A stretch of DNA of 27,127 bases from Pseudobdellovibrio sp. (GTDB lineage: Bacteria; Bdellovibrionota; Bdellovibrionia; Bdellovibrionales; Bdellovibrionaceae). A program made the translations under genes and the position numbers. Where the stretch lies: the NCBI GenBank assembly GCA_025449725.1, contig JANWIU010000066.1, forward strand, positions 1 to 27,127. Direction: 5' to 3'. Below the pieces are notes generated by a model that ran no database searches, was not told the DNA's origin, and saw nothing but the letters and a program-made list of their open reading frames with translations. Shown in pieces: positions 15,940-24,062 of the stretch (positions are counted from its first letter, which is position 1; each line of letters opens with the position of its first letter).

Positions 15940-15960
15940 CAGCAGTTAACTGGACTGCTG
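15940..15960. promoter_or_regulatory. Nested dyad between motA and dsbD
   Basis: CAGCAGT (15940-15946) and ACTGCTG (15954-15960) are perfect inverted repeats with a seven-base centre; inside, CAGTTAACTG (15943-15952) is itself a perfect palindrome. It lies between the divergent motA and dsbD starts and lacks a T-run, so an operator is more likely than a terminator. Confidence 0.4.
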
Positions 15961-15982
15961 ATAATCTGGCAAAAAGTCGGGT

Positions 15983-16011
15983 TTGCTATATGATGAAACT
16001 AGCCGTATATA
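15983..16011 (+). promoter_or_regulatory. Possible dsbD promoter
   Basis: TTGCTA (15983-15988), a 17-base spacer and TATATA (16006-16011). Transcription would begin about five bases before the ATG at 16024. Confidence 0.4.
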
Positions 16012-16023
16012 TAACTGAAAGAC

Positions 16024-17763
16024 ATGCGAATTATTAGCTCACTACTTCTATTCTTGTTTCCATTGATTCTGCAGGCTCAGAACGAAGATTTATTAATAAA
16101 ATCAGTGAGTCCGGTCAAACCTTGGTCTGACCACTTGAATCAGGAAATCAAGCTTGAAGTGAGCTTACCGCCCGGCTATCACGCCTATAAAGATCAGTTT
16201 AAAATTCAAAATGTTTCACCGGAAGGCTTTACCGCCGGAGCGATATCAATTTCACCGGAAAAAAAGTTTTTTGATAAATACAGTCAAAAAGAACGAATGG
16301 GTCTTTACGAATCCGGTTCTATTAAACTGGTCATGGAAGCTCCGGAAAAAAATGTGAGTCCGGATCAAAAAATTAAATTTAATTTACGTTATCAAATTTG
16401 CAGCGATTCTGTTTGCCAGCTTCCGAAAAACCTACCGATTGAAATCAGCGTTAACAACCAATTAACAGATGCCGGTCAAAAAATTACCGCACCTATTGAA
16501 AAAGGGTTCTCAATATTTTCATCACTTGATGAGTTGTTAAGATCTAGCTTACTGCTTTCATTTTTGTCTGTTTTTATCGCCGGAATTTTAACCAGCTTTA
16601 CTCCGTGCATATTCCCCATGTTACCAATTACAATTTCTATTTTAGGATATCACGCTGATAAGAACAGCCGCATGAAAAACTTTTCGCGCTCGCTGGCTTA
16701 CGTGTTAGGAATTGCACTTACCTATTCGTCGCTTGGCGTGGCCGCAGCTTCGACCGGTAGTCTTTTCGGTTCCATGCTGACTAACAAATATGTATTAGGA
16801 TTTTTAGTTGTTTTGTTTTTAAGTATGGCCGTCAGCATGTGGGGCGCCTTTGAGATTCAGGCACCCGCGTTTATTCGAAACCGCTTCGGTGTAGGAAAAA
16901 GCCACAGCTTGATTGGCGCCTTCTTTATGGGTTTGGTGGCCGGTATTGTTGCAAGCCCGTGTGTTGGCCCGGTTTTGGTTTCGATTTTGACTTATGTTTC
17001 GACGACCAAAAATGCGATTTTGGGTTTTAGTTTGTTATTTACATTTGCAATGGGGCTTGGCTTAATTTTTATTGTGATCGGGCTTTTCAGTTCTGCATTG
17101 AAACTGTTGCCGAAATCAGGCGCCTGGATGGATCGAATTAAATTCGTATTAGGTTTAGGAATGTGGGGTGCGGGTCTTTACTACGCACAATTTCTGTTAC
17201 CACAAAGAGCCTGGATCTTGTTGATCGCAAGCAGCTTTGTTGCCTTTACTATTTGGAAGGGCGCCTTTAACTTTAAAGCCCGCCGTTTAATTCGCCAAAG
17301 CATTTTGCTGGCCTTATTTGTATTTTCGACAGCGGTACTTGTTACAATTCTTTTTAAGCCGGAATACCTGACAACTACCCTTTACCAAGCTGATTACAAT
17401 AACCAAGTTAGCGAAAGCGCTTGGATGCCCTATTCTGAAGAAGTGTTAATGCAGGCCCAAAAGGATGGAAAGCCGGTGTTTTTAGACTTCTACGCCGACT
17501 GGTGCGGCGCCTGCCATGAATTGGCTGCAAAAACGTTTTCTACAGACGAATTTAAGCAGATTTCGAAGCTTTATACCTTGGTTAGGTTTAATGCCACGGA
17601 AGATAACGAAGAAATTCAAAAGGTCCTTAAAAAATATGACGTCAAAGGCTTGCCAACAGTCATTTTTATCAATAGAAATGGCGACGTATTAAAAGAGCTG
17701 ACGTTCACCCAATTCCTCACGATGAATGAGCTTAAGCCAAAAATGGAGGAGGCTCTAAAATGA
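16024..17763 (+). CDS. dsbD: Thiol:disulfide interchange protein DsbD
   Basis: Carries electrons from cytoplasmic thioredoxin across the inner membrane to periplasmic disulfide isomerases and cytochrome c maturation. The 579 residues show the full three-part layout. Signal peptide (1-18); periplasmic alpha domain with CSDSVC (C126, C131); membrane domain with eight predicted helices and the two redox Cys in FTPCIFPMLP (C195) and ASPCVGP (C313); thioredoxin-like gamma domain with WCGAC (C494, C497). All six catalytic Cys are present. The stop overlaps the rluB start by four bases. It could support folding of cysteine-rich exported proteins such as the one at 8438 (inference). Confidence 0.96.
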   Translation: MRIISSLLLFLFPLILQAQNEDLLIKSVSPVKPWSDHLNQEIKLEVSLPPGYHAYKDQFKIQNVSPEGFTAGAISISPEKKFFDKYSQKERMGLYESGSIKLVMEAPEKNVSPDQKIKFNLRYQICSDSVCQLPKNLPIEISVNNQLTDAGQKITAPIEKGFSIFSSLDELLRSSLLLSFLSVFIAGILTSFTPCIFPMLPITISILGYHADKNSRMKNFSRSLAYVLGIALTYSSLGVAAASTGSLFGSMLTNKYVLGFLVVLFLSMAVSMWGAFEIQAPAFIRNRFGVGKSHSLIGAFFMGLVAGIVASPCVGPVLVSILTYVSTTKNAILGFSLLFTFAMGLGLIFIVIGLFSSALKLLPKSGAWMDRIKFVLGLGMWGAGLYYAQFLLPQRAWILLIASSFVAFTIWKGAFNFKARRLIRQSILLALFVFSTAVLVTILFKPEYLTTTLYQADYNNQVSESAWMPYSEEVLMQAQKDGKPVFLDFYADWCGACHELAAKTFSTDEFKQISKLYTLVRFNATEDNEEIQKVLKKYDVKGLPTVIFINRNGDVLKELTFTQFLTMNELKPKMEEALK

Positions 17764-18629
17764 CAACTCAGGAACAAGATAAAAATTTAATTCGATTAAA
17801 CAAATTATTAGCAGAACGCGGATTGGCTTCACGCCGTGGCGCCGACAAATTAATTACTGAAGGACTTGTAGTCGTAAACGGTAAAAAAGTGTACGAGCTC
17901 GGTATTAAAGTTAATCCGTTCAAAGACAAGATTACAGTTGATGGAAAGCCTTTAAAATCAAAGGCTGAAAACATTTATATCATGTTTAACAAACCTAAAA
18001 ACGTGATCACGTCGATGAGCGATCCATTAGAGCGCCCGACTATTGCTGATTTTTTAGAAGACGTTCCTGCACGCGTATTCCCGATTGGCCGTTTAGACTG
18101 GGACAGTGAAGGCTTAATGCTTTTAACTAACGATGGTGATTACGCCCAAAAAGTTATGCATCCTAAAACAGAAGTAACGAAAACTTACCATGTTAAGCTG
18201 GAAGGCCAGCCACAACCCTACCAGATTAAAAAACTTTTAACCGGCGTGAGCATTCCCGGTGGTCGCGTAAGAGCAAAACACATTGAAAAACTTAAAGTTG
18301 CTAAAGTTAAAGGTAAAAAAACATCTGAGAAAAACGACTGGTATAAAATTGTTATTACTGAAGGTAAAAACCATCAGGTTAAAGAGATGTTTAAGAAGAT
18401 CGGATTTGACGTTATAAAGCTGCACCGTGTGGCGATCGGCAAATTACGCATCGGAACCCTTGGCCGCGGTCAAAAAGTTTACCTTAACGAAGCCGCAGCG
18501 AACAGAGTGTTCCTGTCAGACCTTCCGGAAGAAGTTCACGCTCGTCGAGACGTGCGCCACAAGTCGACTAAGGCTGCGGAACCTTCTGCTAATAGAAAGA
18601 AATTTGATAAGAAATTGAATCAGGGTTAA
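17760..18629 (+). CDS. rluB: RluB/RsuA-family rRNA pseudouridine synthase
   Basis: Isomerises a specific uridine in rRNA to pseudouridine. The 289 residues are close to RluB (291 in E. coli). An S4 RNA-binding domain opens the protein (RLNKLLAERGLASRRGADK, 12-30), followed by the catalytic domain with GRLDWDSEGLMLLTNDGD; the nucleophile is D113. The late GKNHQVKEMF element also fits. The C-terminal tail is basic (RKKFDKKLNQG). Starting ATGA overlaps the dsbD stop, an odd functional pairing. RluB is favoured over RsuA or RluF by length and tail, not proven. A weak hairpin and T-rich stretch follow the stop. Confidence 0.92.
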   Translation: MTTQEQDKNLIRLNKLLAERGLASRRGADKLITEGLVVVNGKKVYELGIKVNPFKDKITVDGKPLKSKAENIYIMFNKPKNVITSMSDPLERPTIADFLEDVPARVFPIGRLDWDSEGLMLLTNDGDYAQKVMHPKTEVTKTYHVKLEGQPQPYQIKKLLTGVSIPGGRVRAKHIEKLKVAKVKGKKTSEKNDWYKIVITEGKNHQVKEMFKKIGFDVIKLHRVAIGKLRIGTLGRGQKVYLNEAAANRVFLSDLPEEVHARRDVRHKSTKAAEPSANRKKFDKKLNQG

Positions 18630-18660
18630 GTTCCGGTTCTATTGGAAACTTAATCTTTTA
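18626..18660 (+). terminator. Probable terminator after rluB
   Basis: TTAAGTTCC (18626-18634) pairs with GGAAACTTAA (18644-18653) apart from one bulged A, and is followed by TCTTTTA. It overlaps the rluB stop codon. Confidence 0.5.
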
Positions 18661-18686
18661 CTAGTCCTCTTCAACACGATTGTCTA

Positions 18687-18716
18687 GTTTACCCTAAACC
18701 CTCTCAAGACGATACG
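18687..18716 (+). promoter_or_regulatory. Candidate promoter with operator-like dyad for the 18735 cassette
   Basis: TTTACC (18688-18693), a 17-base spacer and GATACG (18711-18716) form a weak sigma70 match. The dyad GTTTA-CCC-TAAAC (18687-18699) covers the -35, which is where a repressor or activator could sit. Confidence 0.35.
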
Positions 18717-18734
18717 TTAAGCGGAGGATTAGTT

Positions 18735-19292
18735 ATGTCTAAGCTTAGAGTCATCAAAGAAAGAGCATCATTAGTAGGAAATCACGAGCAAGACCTTAGA
18801 GAGCTCGGAGGTACGACATTACTTTCAAACGTTGGAGTTGAAGCAAGGTTAGTATTACCAAATCAGGCTTCAAATCAGCATCAAGTTGCCGAACACACTG
18901 TAAGACACAAATCGATGAAAGTAACTAATGAAGGTAACGACCTGATTGTCACCTGCCATGAAAGCACTAATCACAAAGTGAATTGTGTTCATCTCTTTAA
19001 TTTGAGTCTCATTCTTATCCACAAAAAAATTGTTAGTAGCGCTACTCTTACAGAAACAAATCTGTTGCATCAGGAGTTACATAAAGCAACAAATTCAAAA
19101 CATGTGGATACGAAACACGTGTCTCAAGCTAACGGCCTGCACGTTTCCGGGCTCGCATCTCACATATTAAATCAGTCCGGATATGAGGTTTCCGCTAATC
19201 TAAATGGCCACCACTTATCTGAAGAACACGTCACGATGCTTGTAAAAGCTATAGCGGGAACACAATCTCATAGGAAAGTGCGGTCAGCGTGA
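18735..19292 (+). CDS. Histidine-rich protein of unknown function, first gene of cassette
   Basis: 185 residues that I do not recognise. There is no signal peptide or membrane segment. About 18 residues are His, clustered in QHQVAEHTVRHK, CHESTNHKVNCVH and KHVDTKHVSQANGLHV, which could bind metal ions; there are only two Cys. GGAGG lies seven bases before the ATG. Six of its seven Arg codons are AGA/AGG and one is CGG, unlike rluB next door (mostly CGC/CGT), which suggests a different origin. Its TGA overlaps the start of the acyltransferase-like gene by four bases. It is most likely a soluble partner of the two membrane proteins that follow, but that is inference. Confidence 0.7.
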   Translation: MSKLRVIKERASLVGNHEQDLRELGGTTLLSNVGVEARLVLPNQASNQHQVAEHTVRHKSMKVTNEGNDLIVTCHESTNHKVNCVHLFNLSLILIHKKIVSSATLTETNLLHQELHKATNSKHVDTKHVSQANGLHVSGLASHILNQSGYEVSANLNGHHLSEEHVTMLVKAIAGTQSHRKVRSA

Positions 19293-20188
19293 AAAACACA
19301 CTACCTATTTTTATAATTTCCGCTCTGTGGCTCGGGTCTTTCAGCTTAGGATTAACACCCTATTTTATTTATGGTATCGATTCGGCCGACAAAATCGTAA
19401 AGTTTGTTTCGATGGTATCATTTGTTCCAATCTTCATGATATCTTTTGCGATTCTGGCAGGGATATTGAGTTCGATTGCGCATCGTGGAATCGTAGTTGG
19501 CGTGTTTCCCCGTCAGCCACTTCATCCTGTATACCTGCTTAGAAGAATTTATGGAGGCTGTTGGACGCAATTGTACTACTTCCGCCCTCTTTACTCGGTG
19601 GTACTATTCATTCCTATGTTGAAAACGCTAGTTTTCAAATTGTTCGGCTATAAAGGTAGATCAATGAATATTAATATTTACCCTGACACTTGGATTAGGG
19701 ATCTACCACTGTTGAATTTTGATGAAAATGTCTATCTTTCAAATCGTGCGACGATTGGAACAAATCTCTGCCTTTCAAACGGAAACATTCTTGTAGACAA
19801 AGTTGAGATCGGGAAAAATTCTCTTGTTGGTCACATGGTAATTATTGGCCCTTCTATTATAGGTGAGAATTCGGAAATAGGAGTTGGAGCCGCAATGGGT
19901 ATCCGAGTTAAATTGGGTAATCACGTCAAGGTTCTCCCTCGCGCCGGCGTCGGACATGGGGTTAAAATTGGCGATGGATCTACTGTAGGACAGATGAGCC
20001 ATATCGGAACTAAAGTTACGATTGGACCCGCGATCGACATTCCAGCCGGTGCAAATATTCCAAACGGTGCAGTCTTGCTGACTCAAGATGATGTCAATAG
20101 CTTCATTTCTTCCGAAACAGAGCTTCTTAATCAGATAAGAGAAACGTTAAAGACGTCACTGGCTAACGAAATACAAGATGTTTCTTAA
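19289..20188 (+). CDS. Membrane-anchored left-handed beta-helix (hexapeptide) acyltransferase-like protein
   Basis: 299 residues. Two N-terminal membrane helices (about 5-27 and 40-62) and a hydrophobic stretch near 101-116 anchor the protein. From about 145 to 265 it shows the I/V-G-x-x-x hexapeptide rhythm of the left-handed beta helix (ATIGTNLCL, VEIGKNSLVG, SIIGENSEIGVG, VKIGDGSTVG, VTIGPAIDI). H182 in VGHMVIIG sits where hexapeptide acetyl/acyltransferases keep a catalytic His. The fold resembles the C-terminal module of polylysine-synthetase-type proteins more than sugar acetyltransferases. The substrate is unknown. It starts with GTG 19289, overlapping the previous gene by four bases, and its end overlaps the cyclase gene by 11 bases. 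Confidence 0.8.
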   Translation: MKNTLPIFIISALWLGSFSLGLTPYFIYGIDSADKIVKFVSMVSFVPIFMISFAILAGILSSIAHRGIVVGVFPRQPLHPVYLLRRIYGGCWTQLYYFRPLYSVVLFIPMLKTLVFKLFGYKGRSMNINIYPDTWIRDLPLLNFDENVYLSNRATIGTNLCLSNGNILVDKVEIGKNSLVGHMVIIGPSIIGENSEIGVGAAMGIRVKLGNHVKVLPRAGVGHGVKIGDGSTVGQMSHIGTKVTIGPAIDIPAGANIPNGAVLLTQDDVNSFISSETELLNQIRETLKTSLANEIQDVS

Positions 20189-21575
20189 GGAAGTAGAAGT
20201 ACCGTTAGACGAGATTCAAAAGAAAGAAGCGGAAATATCGCTTCTTAATGGCTTTATTGATAGAGCAATAATTTTATTTCTCCTTTTTGGAACAGGCTCC
20301 TTATTCTATGGCTTTCAAACTTTAAATATTTTAAGAAATTTTGATTCGACCATTACAATGTATGACAATGTCATACCACGGATTTTTCTCTCTACGTTTC
20401 CAAGCTTCTTTGCAGCCTTCTTGATGAAAAAATATTTCCAGTCCACGACGGTAAAAATTTATTTGTGGGCCGTTGGGTTCCCTTTAATTTATCTCGGAAC
20501 TTGCTTAATAAATGTTTGGCCGATTATCTTACTCGGCAATTTGAATGTTTACATCTATTTCCATGCGGCGAATATGTTTTGCCTAATGCTATCGTTTTTA
20601 CTCATTGCACCTAATTTAAAATTGTTTCTAATCCATTTAGCGGCTTTTGTTGTAACTTTTTTTGCACCACTTATCTTTATGCTGAGTCAAAATAAAGATC
20701 TTTTGACTCTTTTCATAAATGATTCAGTCAGTAGTCTGCTAATAAGCTTTGTCTGCGCACGAATCTTGTTTCTACTTAGAAAAAAGCTTACCTGCTACGA
20801 CATTAAATTCAAAGAAGCAGTAAGACCTTTCTTGGGAAAAAATCTTGTAGATGCCATTAAAAATGAAACTTTAGAGACGCTGTCAAACTTCAGAACCCAG
20901 GGAATTGTCTTGTCGATGGATCTAAGAGGATTTACAACGTTTGTTAAATCTCACGATAAAGAAATGGTTTCCAGCTTCATGAAAGAATATCACAACATCC
21001 TAGGCAAAACCTTTATCGGAATTGGGGGATATTTGCATAAGTCAAATGGTGACGGCCACCTTCTTTCATTTGCTGTAATGGATGAAATTGATCTCTCTGA
21101 TATTGAAGCATTGGGCGAAGAAGTCCAAAGGGCCGAAGACCGAAAAATAAAGACTTATCTAAAAGCAATTGAAAAGAACTTTCCGCTTTTTGTTGATAGT
21201 TTTAATCTACTTCTTAAAAAGTATGACATTCAAACACCTTTAAAGATCGGCGCTGGAATCGACGTTGGGAATGTGAGATTGGCCCTTCAGGGAAACGTTC
21301 AGACTAAAATGGAGCTAGACATAGAGGGAGAGGTCATTATCCGCTCAAACCGCTTGGAGGCCTATTCTAAGGTCTTGAATCAAAACTTAGATAGTGCTGC
21401 CTCATTCTTAATTCTTACCCCTGCATCTCACTCTTATTTAAACTCAAGCGACTTTAAAGAATGGCGTACAGATTTATCGAATATGGCTGTAAGAGACTAT
21501 TCTGACATCAAATCTGTCTTCTACTTGAGAGTTGCTGATAGGACTCCGGCAATAGGTAACAAATTCTCCGCTTAA
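20178..21575 (+). CDS. Membrane class III adenylate/guanylate cyclase
   Basis: 465 residues. Six membrane helices (within about 26-200) lead through a short helix to a class III cyclase domain (about 240-455) that makes cAMP or cGMP. The metal-binding aspartates are D248 (MDLRGFTTF) and D292 (NGDG); K288 lies in the purine-recognition position and D381 (MELDIEGE) in the other. R392 (NRLE) of the transition-state pair is kept, but the Asn four residues after the G384 glycine is Ile (I388). Residues about 301-352 are an insertion between core strands. The 11-base overlap with the previous gene and a weak ribosome site suggest coupled expression. Activity is likely but specificity is uncertain. 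Confidence 0.88.
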   Translation: MFLKEVEVPLDEIQKKEAEISLLNGFIDRAIILFLLFGTGSLFYGFQTLNILRNFDSTITMYDNVIPRIFLSTFPSFFAAFLMKKYFQSTTVKIYLWAVGFPLIYLGTCLINVWPIILLGNLNVYIYFHAANMFCLMLSFLLIAPNLKLFLIHLAAFVVTFFAPLIFMLSQNKDLLTLFINDSVSSLLISFVCARILFLLRKKLTCYDIKFKEAVRPFLGKNLVDAIKNETLETLSNFRTQGIVLSMDLRGFTTFVKSHDKEMVSSFMKEYHNILGKTFIGIGGYLHKSNGDGHLLSFAVMDEIDLSDIEALGEEVQRAEDRKIKTYLKAIEKNFPLFVDSFNLLLKKYDIQTPLKIGAGIDVGNVRLALQGNVQTKMELDIEGEVIIRSNRLEAYSKVLNQNLDSAASFLILTPASHSYLNSSDFKEWRTDLSNMAVRDYSDIKSVFYLRVADRTPAIGNKFSA

Positions 21576-21585
21576 CCAATATTTT

Positions 21586-21605
21586 CTCGACTCGACTCGA
21601 CTTGA
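21586..21605. repeat. Short tandem repeat (CTCGA x3 plus CTTGA)
   Basis: Three exact CTCGA units (21586-21600) and one variant CTTGA (21601-21605) lie between the cyclase stop and the next gene; the last unit overlaps that gene's -35 box. Confidence 0.7.
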
Positions 21606-21630
21606 GACGCCCCCTTCCCATCCCGATAAA
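21602..21630 (+). promoter_or_regulatory. Promoter of the exported-protein gene at 21637
   Basis: TTGAGA (21602-21607), a 17-base spacer and GATAAA (21625-21630). The -10 ends six bases before the ATG and no ribosome site is seen, so the transcript should be leaderless. Confidence 0.55.
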
Positions 21631-21636
21631 TACAGT

Positions 21637-22296
21637 ATGAAAAAGTTAAATCTTTTTATTTTTACAAGCATCGCAATCGCTTCAATTATATTGTCTGCTT
21701 CCGTTACGCACGCCCAGGACATGTCAGTAGTTGAGGTTAAACGCAACATCACACTTTCTGATGACGACGTCGTTTACAAAGATTATTACATTAACGCCGG
21801 CGAAGGTTCTGCACTAAGAAAAAATTTAGTCATTAAAGTAAAACGTAAAATATATGTAAAAGAGTCTGCAACAAAAACTGTCGGTGATTTTGATACTCAA
21901 GTTGGATTATTAAAAGTAATTCAAGTCGGCAACAAAGTTTCTGTTGCCCGTGAATTTAAGTTAACTTCCCGTGATGAAGAAGCCATGCTTGAACAAACCG
22001 CCATTATGAGCGGCGACAAAATTGATATGAATGGTTCTTACATTGACTATACGAAGCCAAATTACAAAAAGAAAACCTCTGAAAATGAGGTAAAAAAAGA
22101 AGAACCGATTCAAACAGCGGGACTTGATACCGTCAATGTTATTGATGCAGCCAGCACGGCCCCGGCAGTGACTACGCCAACTACACCGACCGCCAATCCG
22201 TCAACTGAAACAACTAAAACTGAAGAGACTCGCGTGCCTGCTAATGAGATGCCGCCTCTGCTAAAAAAGATCATTCCTTTACCGACTCAGCTGTAA
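21637..22296 (+). CDS. Exported protein of unknown function
   Basis: 219 residues; I do not recognise the family. A signal peptide ends about residue 26 (THAQ). Residues about 45-115 form a strand-rich domain (KNLVIKVKRKIYVKE, GLLKVIQVGNKVSVAREF) that resembles small OB/SH3-like barrels such as the one at the end of FlgT, but the match is only by feel. The last 60 residues are Thr/Pro/Ala-rich and look unstructured. It sits immediately after the three-gene cassette but has its own promoter and ordinary codon use, so I treat it as the start of the next region. Confidence 0.7.
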   Translation: MKKLNLFIFTSIAIASIILSASVTHAQDMSVVEVKRNITLSDDDVVYKDYYINAGEGSALRKNLVIKVKRKIYVKESATKTVGDFDTQVGLLKVIQVGNKVSVAREFKLTSRDEEAMLEQTAIMSGDKIDMNGSYIDYTKPNYKKKTSENEVKKEEPIQTAGLDTVNVIDAASTAPAVTTPTTPTANPSTETTKTEETRVPANEMPPLLKKIIPLPTQL

Positions 22297-22376
22297 AAAA
22301 TTTTCACGGCTATTAGCATGCCGAAGGGGTAAATTAAACTACCCTAACCCCCGCTTTTGTGGCACAAAATGTAGCC

Positions 22377-23273
22377 ATGAGTGAAACCTATTTTCGAGTG
22401 CGACTTTCCAACGTTAGCACCCCCAAAGAACAAGAAGTAACTAGCTACTGTTTTCTGCACAAAGCTTTGGGCCTTAGCGAAGCATTAAGTTTTACTCAGC
22501 CTGACCTTACATACGACCCCTCATTAGTTTCTCGGCAAGCTTTAGAGTTGGATGTATTTTTTGAAGCCCGCCCTACTGCAGAATTTTTTAGTGGCCTTAG
22601 AGAAAAATTTTCTGAAGTACGTTGCATGACTTCTGAAGAAGAAAGCAAAGACTGGTTAGAAGAATGGAAGAAGGGTTTTGTTGCGTTCAAACTTGTTGGC
22701 AAAGCCTGGGTTGTGCCTTCTTGGCTTCCGAAGCCCCCAGAAGCCGAAATTGAAATTAAAATTGATCCCGGAATGGCTTTTGGTACCGGCACTCATGCCA
22801 CAACAAAAATGGCCTCTTACTTTATAAATAAAATCGCCACCGAATACCCTAACGAAATAAAAAATTGGACAGCATGTGATGTCGGTACCGGTACAGCCAT
22901 TTTGGCAGTGCTGGCAGAAAAGCTTGGCTACGGCTTAATTACAGGTGTTGAAATTGATATTGAAGCCAGAAGAAAAGCCCGCGAAAACTGTGAACTGAAC
23001 AAAACTCAGCATGTTGAAATCACAAATTTGCAATTAGATGAATTGCGTGAACAGTATGACGTCGTCGTCGCCAATATTATCGACGGTGTTCTTATCAGAC
23101 TTCAAAAAGATTTACTTCGTATAACCAAAACCGGCGGACATCTTTTTTTAACGGGCATCCTGCAAGAGCGCGATAATTTATTTTTTGAAAAATTCATCGA
23201 GGCGAATCCTTTAAAAGTTATCAAACGCATTCAAAAAGACGAATGGGTTGGTTACTGGGTTCAAAAAGGTTAA
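22377..23273 (+). CDS. prmA: Ribosomal protein L11 methyltransferase
   Basis: Methylates lysines and the N-terminus of ribosomal protein L11 with SAM. Starting at ATG 22377 it has 298 residues (an in-frame GTG at 22359 has no ribosome site either). The family signature DPGMAFGTGTH is at about 130-140 and the SAM-binding ACDVGTGTAILAVLAEK follows. The late VVANII marks the catalytic motif IV region. No Shine-Dalgarno site is present; a CAAAAT box ends six bases before the ATG. The next gene, rsmE, starts four bases after its stop, a pairing common in bacteria. Confidence 0.93.
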   Translation: MSETYFRVRLSNVSTPKEQEVTSYCFLHKALGLSEALSFTQPDLTYDPSLVSRQALELDVFFEARPTAEFFSGLREKFSEVRCMTSEEESKDWLEEWKKGFVAFKLVGKAWVVPSWLPKPPEAEIEIKIDPGMAFGTGTHATTKMASYFINKIATEYPNEIKNWTACDVGTGTAILAVLAEKLGYGLITGVEIDIEARRKARENCELNKTQHVEITNLQLDELREQYDVVVANIIDGVLIRLQKDLLRITKTGGHLFLTGILQERDNLFFEKFIEANPLKVIKRIQKDEWVGYWVQKG

Positions 23274-23277
23274 TCGA

Positions 23278-24039
23278 ATGCGACGCTATTGGATCGAAAA
23301 AAATTCTATCTACAATGACGAAGTCACATTCAAGGGTGATGTTTATCATCATATCTTCGGCGTTTGCCGACAGGAAAAAGGTCAGCACTTCGAAGTCATT
23401 ACCGAAGATTCCAAGGCCTATCTGGTAGAAGTGACTGCTGTAGATAAAAAACAAGGGCTCGCAAAAATTATCGAAACAAGAGAAATTCAAAAATTACCGA
23501 ATCCGCATATTCACATTGCTCTTTCGGTTTCGCGATATCAGGTCATGGACAGCATAATTGAAAAAGCAGTCGAGATGGGTGTTTACTCAATACTTCCGTT
23601 TTGTTCTGACTATAGTTTCATAAGAAAGCCTGACAATTTACCGGCCGGCAAAACTGAACGGTGGCAAAAAATTATTATCTCGGCCACTCAGCAATCGGGC
23701 CGCGGCGAACTTTTGAAAATCCACGAGCCCGTTGAATGGACAAACATGCTCGAATTTATTAACCCGGGGACACAAAATAAGTGTCTTTTTGCATATGAGG
23801 GCGACAGCACCTTAGCAATCAAAGATTATATAGCTTCCATAAGTGGAGCTAATAATCCTGCGCCAGAGAATATATGGATTATCGTGGGCTCCGAAGGCGG
23901 GTTTTCAGACCAAGAAGTATCAAAAATGAAGCAACTGGGCCTAAATCCAGTCACTCTCGGACCCCAAGTTTTACGTGTTGAAACGGCTTGCATGACCTTA
24001 GTCTCCGTCCTAAAGTATGAATTCGGGCTCATGGAATAG
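23278..24039 (+). CDS. rsmE: 16S rRNA (uracil1498-N3)-methyltransferase
   Basis: SPOUT-class enzyme that methylates N3 of uridine 1498 in 16S rRNA. From ATG 23278 it has 253 residues, close to the usual 240-250. The knot-forming motifs are GSEGGFSDQE (204-213) and LGPQVLRVETA (227-237), both characteristic. An upstream in-frame start at 23248 would overlap prmA; 23278, four bases after the prmA stop with AAGG nine bases before it, is better and gives the typical MRRYWIE beginning. Confidence 0.94.
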   Translation: MRRYWIEKNSIYNDEVTFKGDVYHHIFGVCRQEKGQHFEVITEDSKAYLVEVTAVDKKQGLAKIIETREIQKLPNPHIHIALSVSRYQVMDSIIEKAVEMGVYSILPFCSDYSFIRKPDNLPAGKTERWQKIIISATQQSGRGELLKIHEPVEWTNMLEFINPGTQNKCLFAYEGDSTLAIKDYIASISGANNPAPENIWIIVGSEGGFSDQEVSKMKQLGLNPVTLGPQVLRVETACMTLVSVLKYEFGLME

Positions 24040-24062
24040 CCTGATGTTGAGGGGTAAATTGA

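Noticed and set aside
18687..18702. Telomere-like TTTACCCTAAACCC stretch, with a similar one near 22341
   Set aside because: Only one or two units each and better explained as a dyad in a promoter region.
23248..23277. Upstream extension of rsmE
   Set aside because: It overlaps prmA and lacks a ribosome site; ATG 23278 gives the typical start of the family.
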